From assembly GCF_026212465.1 (NCBI RefSeq), contig NC_080058.1:8485485-8549484 (forward strand): DNA of 64,000 nucleotides. Reading direction: 5' to 3'. Made by a program: the position numbers and the translations under genes. How positions within the stretch are numbered: position 1 is the first letter of the stretch; every line of letters starts with the position of its first letter. Under the pieces are notes generated by a model. It ran no database searches. It was given only the letters and a program-made list of their open reading frames with translations, and had not been told where the DNA came from. Shown here in pieces: positions 63,001-64,000 of this stretch. This DNA comes from Amaranthus tricolor. Taxonomy: Eukaryota > Streptophyta > Magnoliopsida > Caryophyllales > Amaranthaceae.

Positions 63001-63393
63001 CATTCCTAGCTTTGTTCGACTCCTAAGGAAGGTTATGGTGTTCCTACAAACGGGTAGAAGGATGAGGGCCATGTTGAATTTTAGGGTTTCGGCTGCACCC
63101 TTGGCGGACGTAACACAATAGCCCATGACATGAAACACGTAACGGTTCTTGTATTGGATGAACTTCCAAGTGAAGAGACCAGCACATATTCCGAACCATA
63201 AGAGTATGACCCATATCCTTTTCCAATTATCCTCAACAAAATAGGCGAACTTACTGGCACCTCGTTTGATAGGATTCGGCTCCTTGGTTGGAACTAGCTT
63301 CTGGCTAAGCAATTGGCTCAGCTTACGGCTCTCTGTGACCGTATTGTTTGAGTGTAAAGGTGCTTGAAGCAACAACATTTCCAAGTTATGGAG
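60038..63393 (-). CDS. RBOH: Respiratory burst oxidase homologue (NADPH oxidase), C-terminal exons, 5' end outside the window
   Basis: Six exons join in frame to 609 codons: 63393-62578, 62224-62129, 62049-61934, 61859-61683, 61173-60662, 60147-60038, all with GT-AG borders. Exon 1 (272 residues) carries the ferric-reductase membrane core with haem histidines in [20 protein letters not shown] and [19 protein letters not shown]. Then come FAD-binding [18 protein letters not shown], and the NADPH-binding motifs [20 protein letters not shown] and FYCGAPG, ending FDFHKENF. The enzyme passes electrons from cytosolic NADPH across the plasma membrane to make apoplastic superoxide in immunity and growth. 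The N-terminal EF-hand region (about 300 residues in the family) is not in the window. No lesion seen; the exact RBOH letter is not assigned. Confidence 0.95.
60410..60520. mobile_element. Stowaway MITE remnant in the last RBOH intron
   Basis: It contains GGGATCTTGTTTGATTCGTC, the inverted family core, and ends GGTAGGAGGGAGTA. The left part is lost or highly diverged. Confidence 0.65.
62376..62517 (-). repeat. Solo LTR-like fragment in an RBOH intron
   Basis: Similar to 19274-19412 (shared CACATAAACCC, AAAACCAATT, TATATGTTAGTCAACC and GGGATCACATGTG). On the minus strand it starts TGTTAGAAAATAACCC. It lies between the 62578 and 62224 exon borders, so it does not disturb the coding sequence. 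Confidence 0.5.
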
Positions 63394-64000
63394 CTGCAAA
63401 TTTACGAATGATCAAAACAATGTTATACGAAACGAAATTCGATCTGGTATGAGATAGAAAACAAGAAACGATTTAACATTAATTTAGTGTATCGAAGAAT
63501 TAGGGAACGAAATTAATCCAATAGATATGGTCGTCTTGTTATCTAAGTATGTTATAATCATAAATCATAAATCTTGTTTCACAAAAGTAGAATATAATAT
63601 TACCATAACAATAAAAGAAAAAATAGCCATGTTTTTTCATCTTGATACAAACGAGAAAGAAGAAATGCTAATTTAGTGTTTTGAATTGTATTACCATACA
63701 ATTTCAATTCGAATACTTTGATTCGCGATACGAGGCATAGTTTCACGCTTCAATAGATCAAAATGATTAGAATTTTGTGCTCACAAATTGTTGAATGAGA
63801 TGAACTCACTGTATCATGCCCTATACATGGGTTAAATAGTCCAACTAATACATATTACGAAGAACATGGGCTCCTTGTTTAGAGGTCATCTCACCGAAAG
63901 ACAGTCTCACACAAAAGTAGTTGTTATGTAATAGCAAAGGTGGGCTAAGGCTAGCTGAATTAGATAATATGGGCCTAAAACTGAACTTAAAAGAAAGAAG
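63394..64000 (-). other. RBOH intron, continuing beyond the window
   Basis: It begins at the TTTGCAG acceptor of the 63393 exon. No EF-hand or other N-terminal exon was recognised up to the window end, so this is a long intron of at least 600 bp or the exon lies further out. Confidence 0.65.

Overview
The window is plant nuclear DNA. Genes have GT-AG introns, it is AT-rich, and it carries plant-specific families (RALF peptides, P-class PPR proteins, a PCC13-62-type desiccation protein, a respiratory burst oxidase) among many plant transposons. The gene set fits a eudicot. A Caryophyllales/Amaranthaceae origin is only a guess from the look of the Stowaway MITEs. No bacterial, organellar or CRISPR sequence was seen.

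Layout. 1-9 kb: AAT-rich simple sequence, a palindromic 34-bp minisatellite, and a probable non-autonomous CACTA-like element (about 1610-8832) with a decayed Copia retrotransposon nested in it (2357-6291; LTRs, PBS, PPT and a 5-bp target duplication all visible). 9-15.7 kb: Stowaway MITEs and a large inverted-repeat element. 15.8-20.8 kb: two RALF precursor genes on the minus strand. 22.4-25.7 kb: two LINE 3' tails, a LINE reverse-transcriptase remnant, a long AT microsatellite and a TRIM. 26.4-27.4 kb: a hAT-type element with an 8-bp target duplication. 27.7-29.9 kb: a roughly 225-bp tandem repeat interrupted by a Mutator-like element with a 9-bp duplication. 30.1-36.6 kb: two decayed CACTA (En/Spm) elements head to head, each keeping DUF4216 and Ulp1-like remnants around a ~168-bp tandem repeat. 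36.6-37.9 kb: one LTR plus gag of a second Copia element.

38-51.3 kb: a broken THO7 gene (mRNA-export THO complex) with a hAT MITE in its intron, then two copies of a PPR gene about 8.1 kb apart, copy A frameshifted and copy B truncated. Between them lies a mariner-like transposase broken by two Trp-to-stop changes. 51.9-56.9 kb: a complete three-exon PCC13-62-like desiccation-related gene (minus). 57.0-57.5 kb: a second TRIM. 60.0-64.0 kb: the C-terminal two thirds of an RBOH NADPH oxidase gene (minus), whose 5' exons lie beyond the window.

The genes that look intact are the two RALFs, the desiccation-related gene and RBOH. They are independent genes, not a cluster with one pathway, although RALF perception by FERONIA-type kinases is known to feed into RBOH-dependent ROS signalling. 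Most of the rest is transposon history that can be read from target duplications and nesting. I did not find a convincing new biological system. The strongest unexplained structures are the conserved tandem repeat inside both CACTA copies, their head-to-head palindrome, the palindromic minisatellite, and the passenger ORF beside the mariner transposase.
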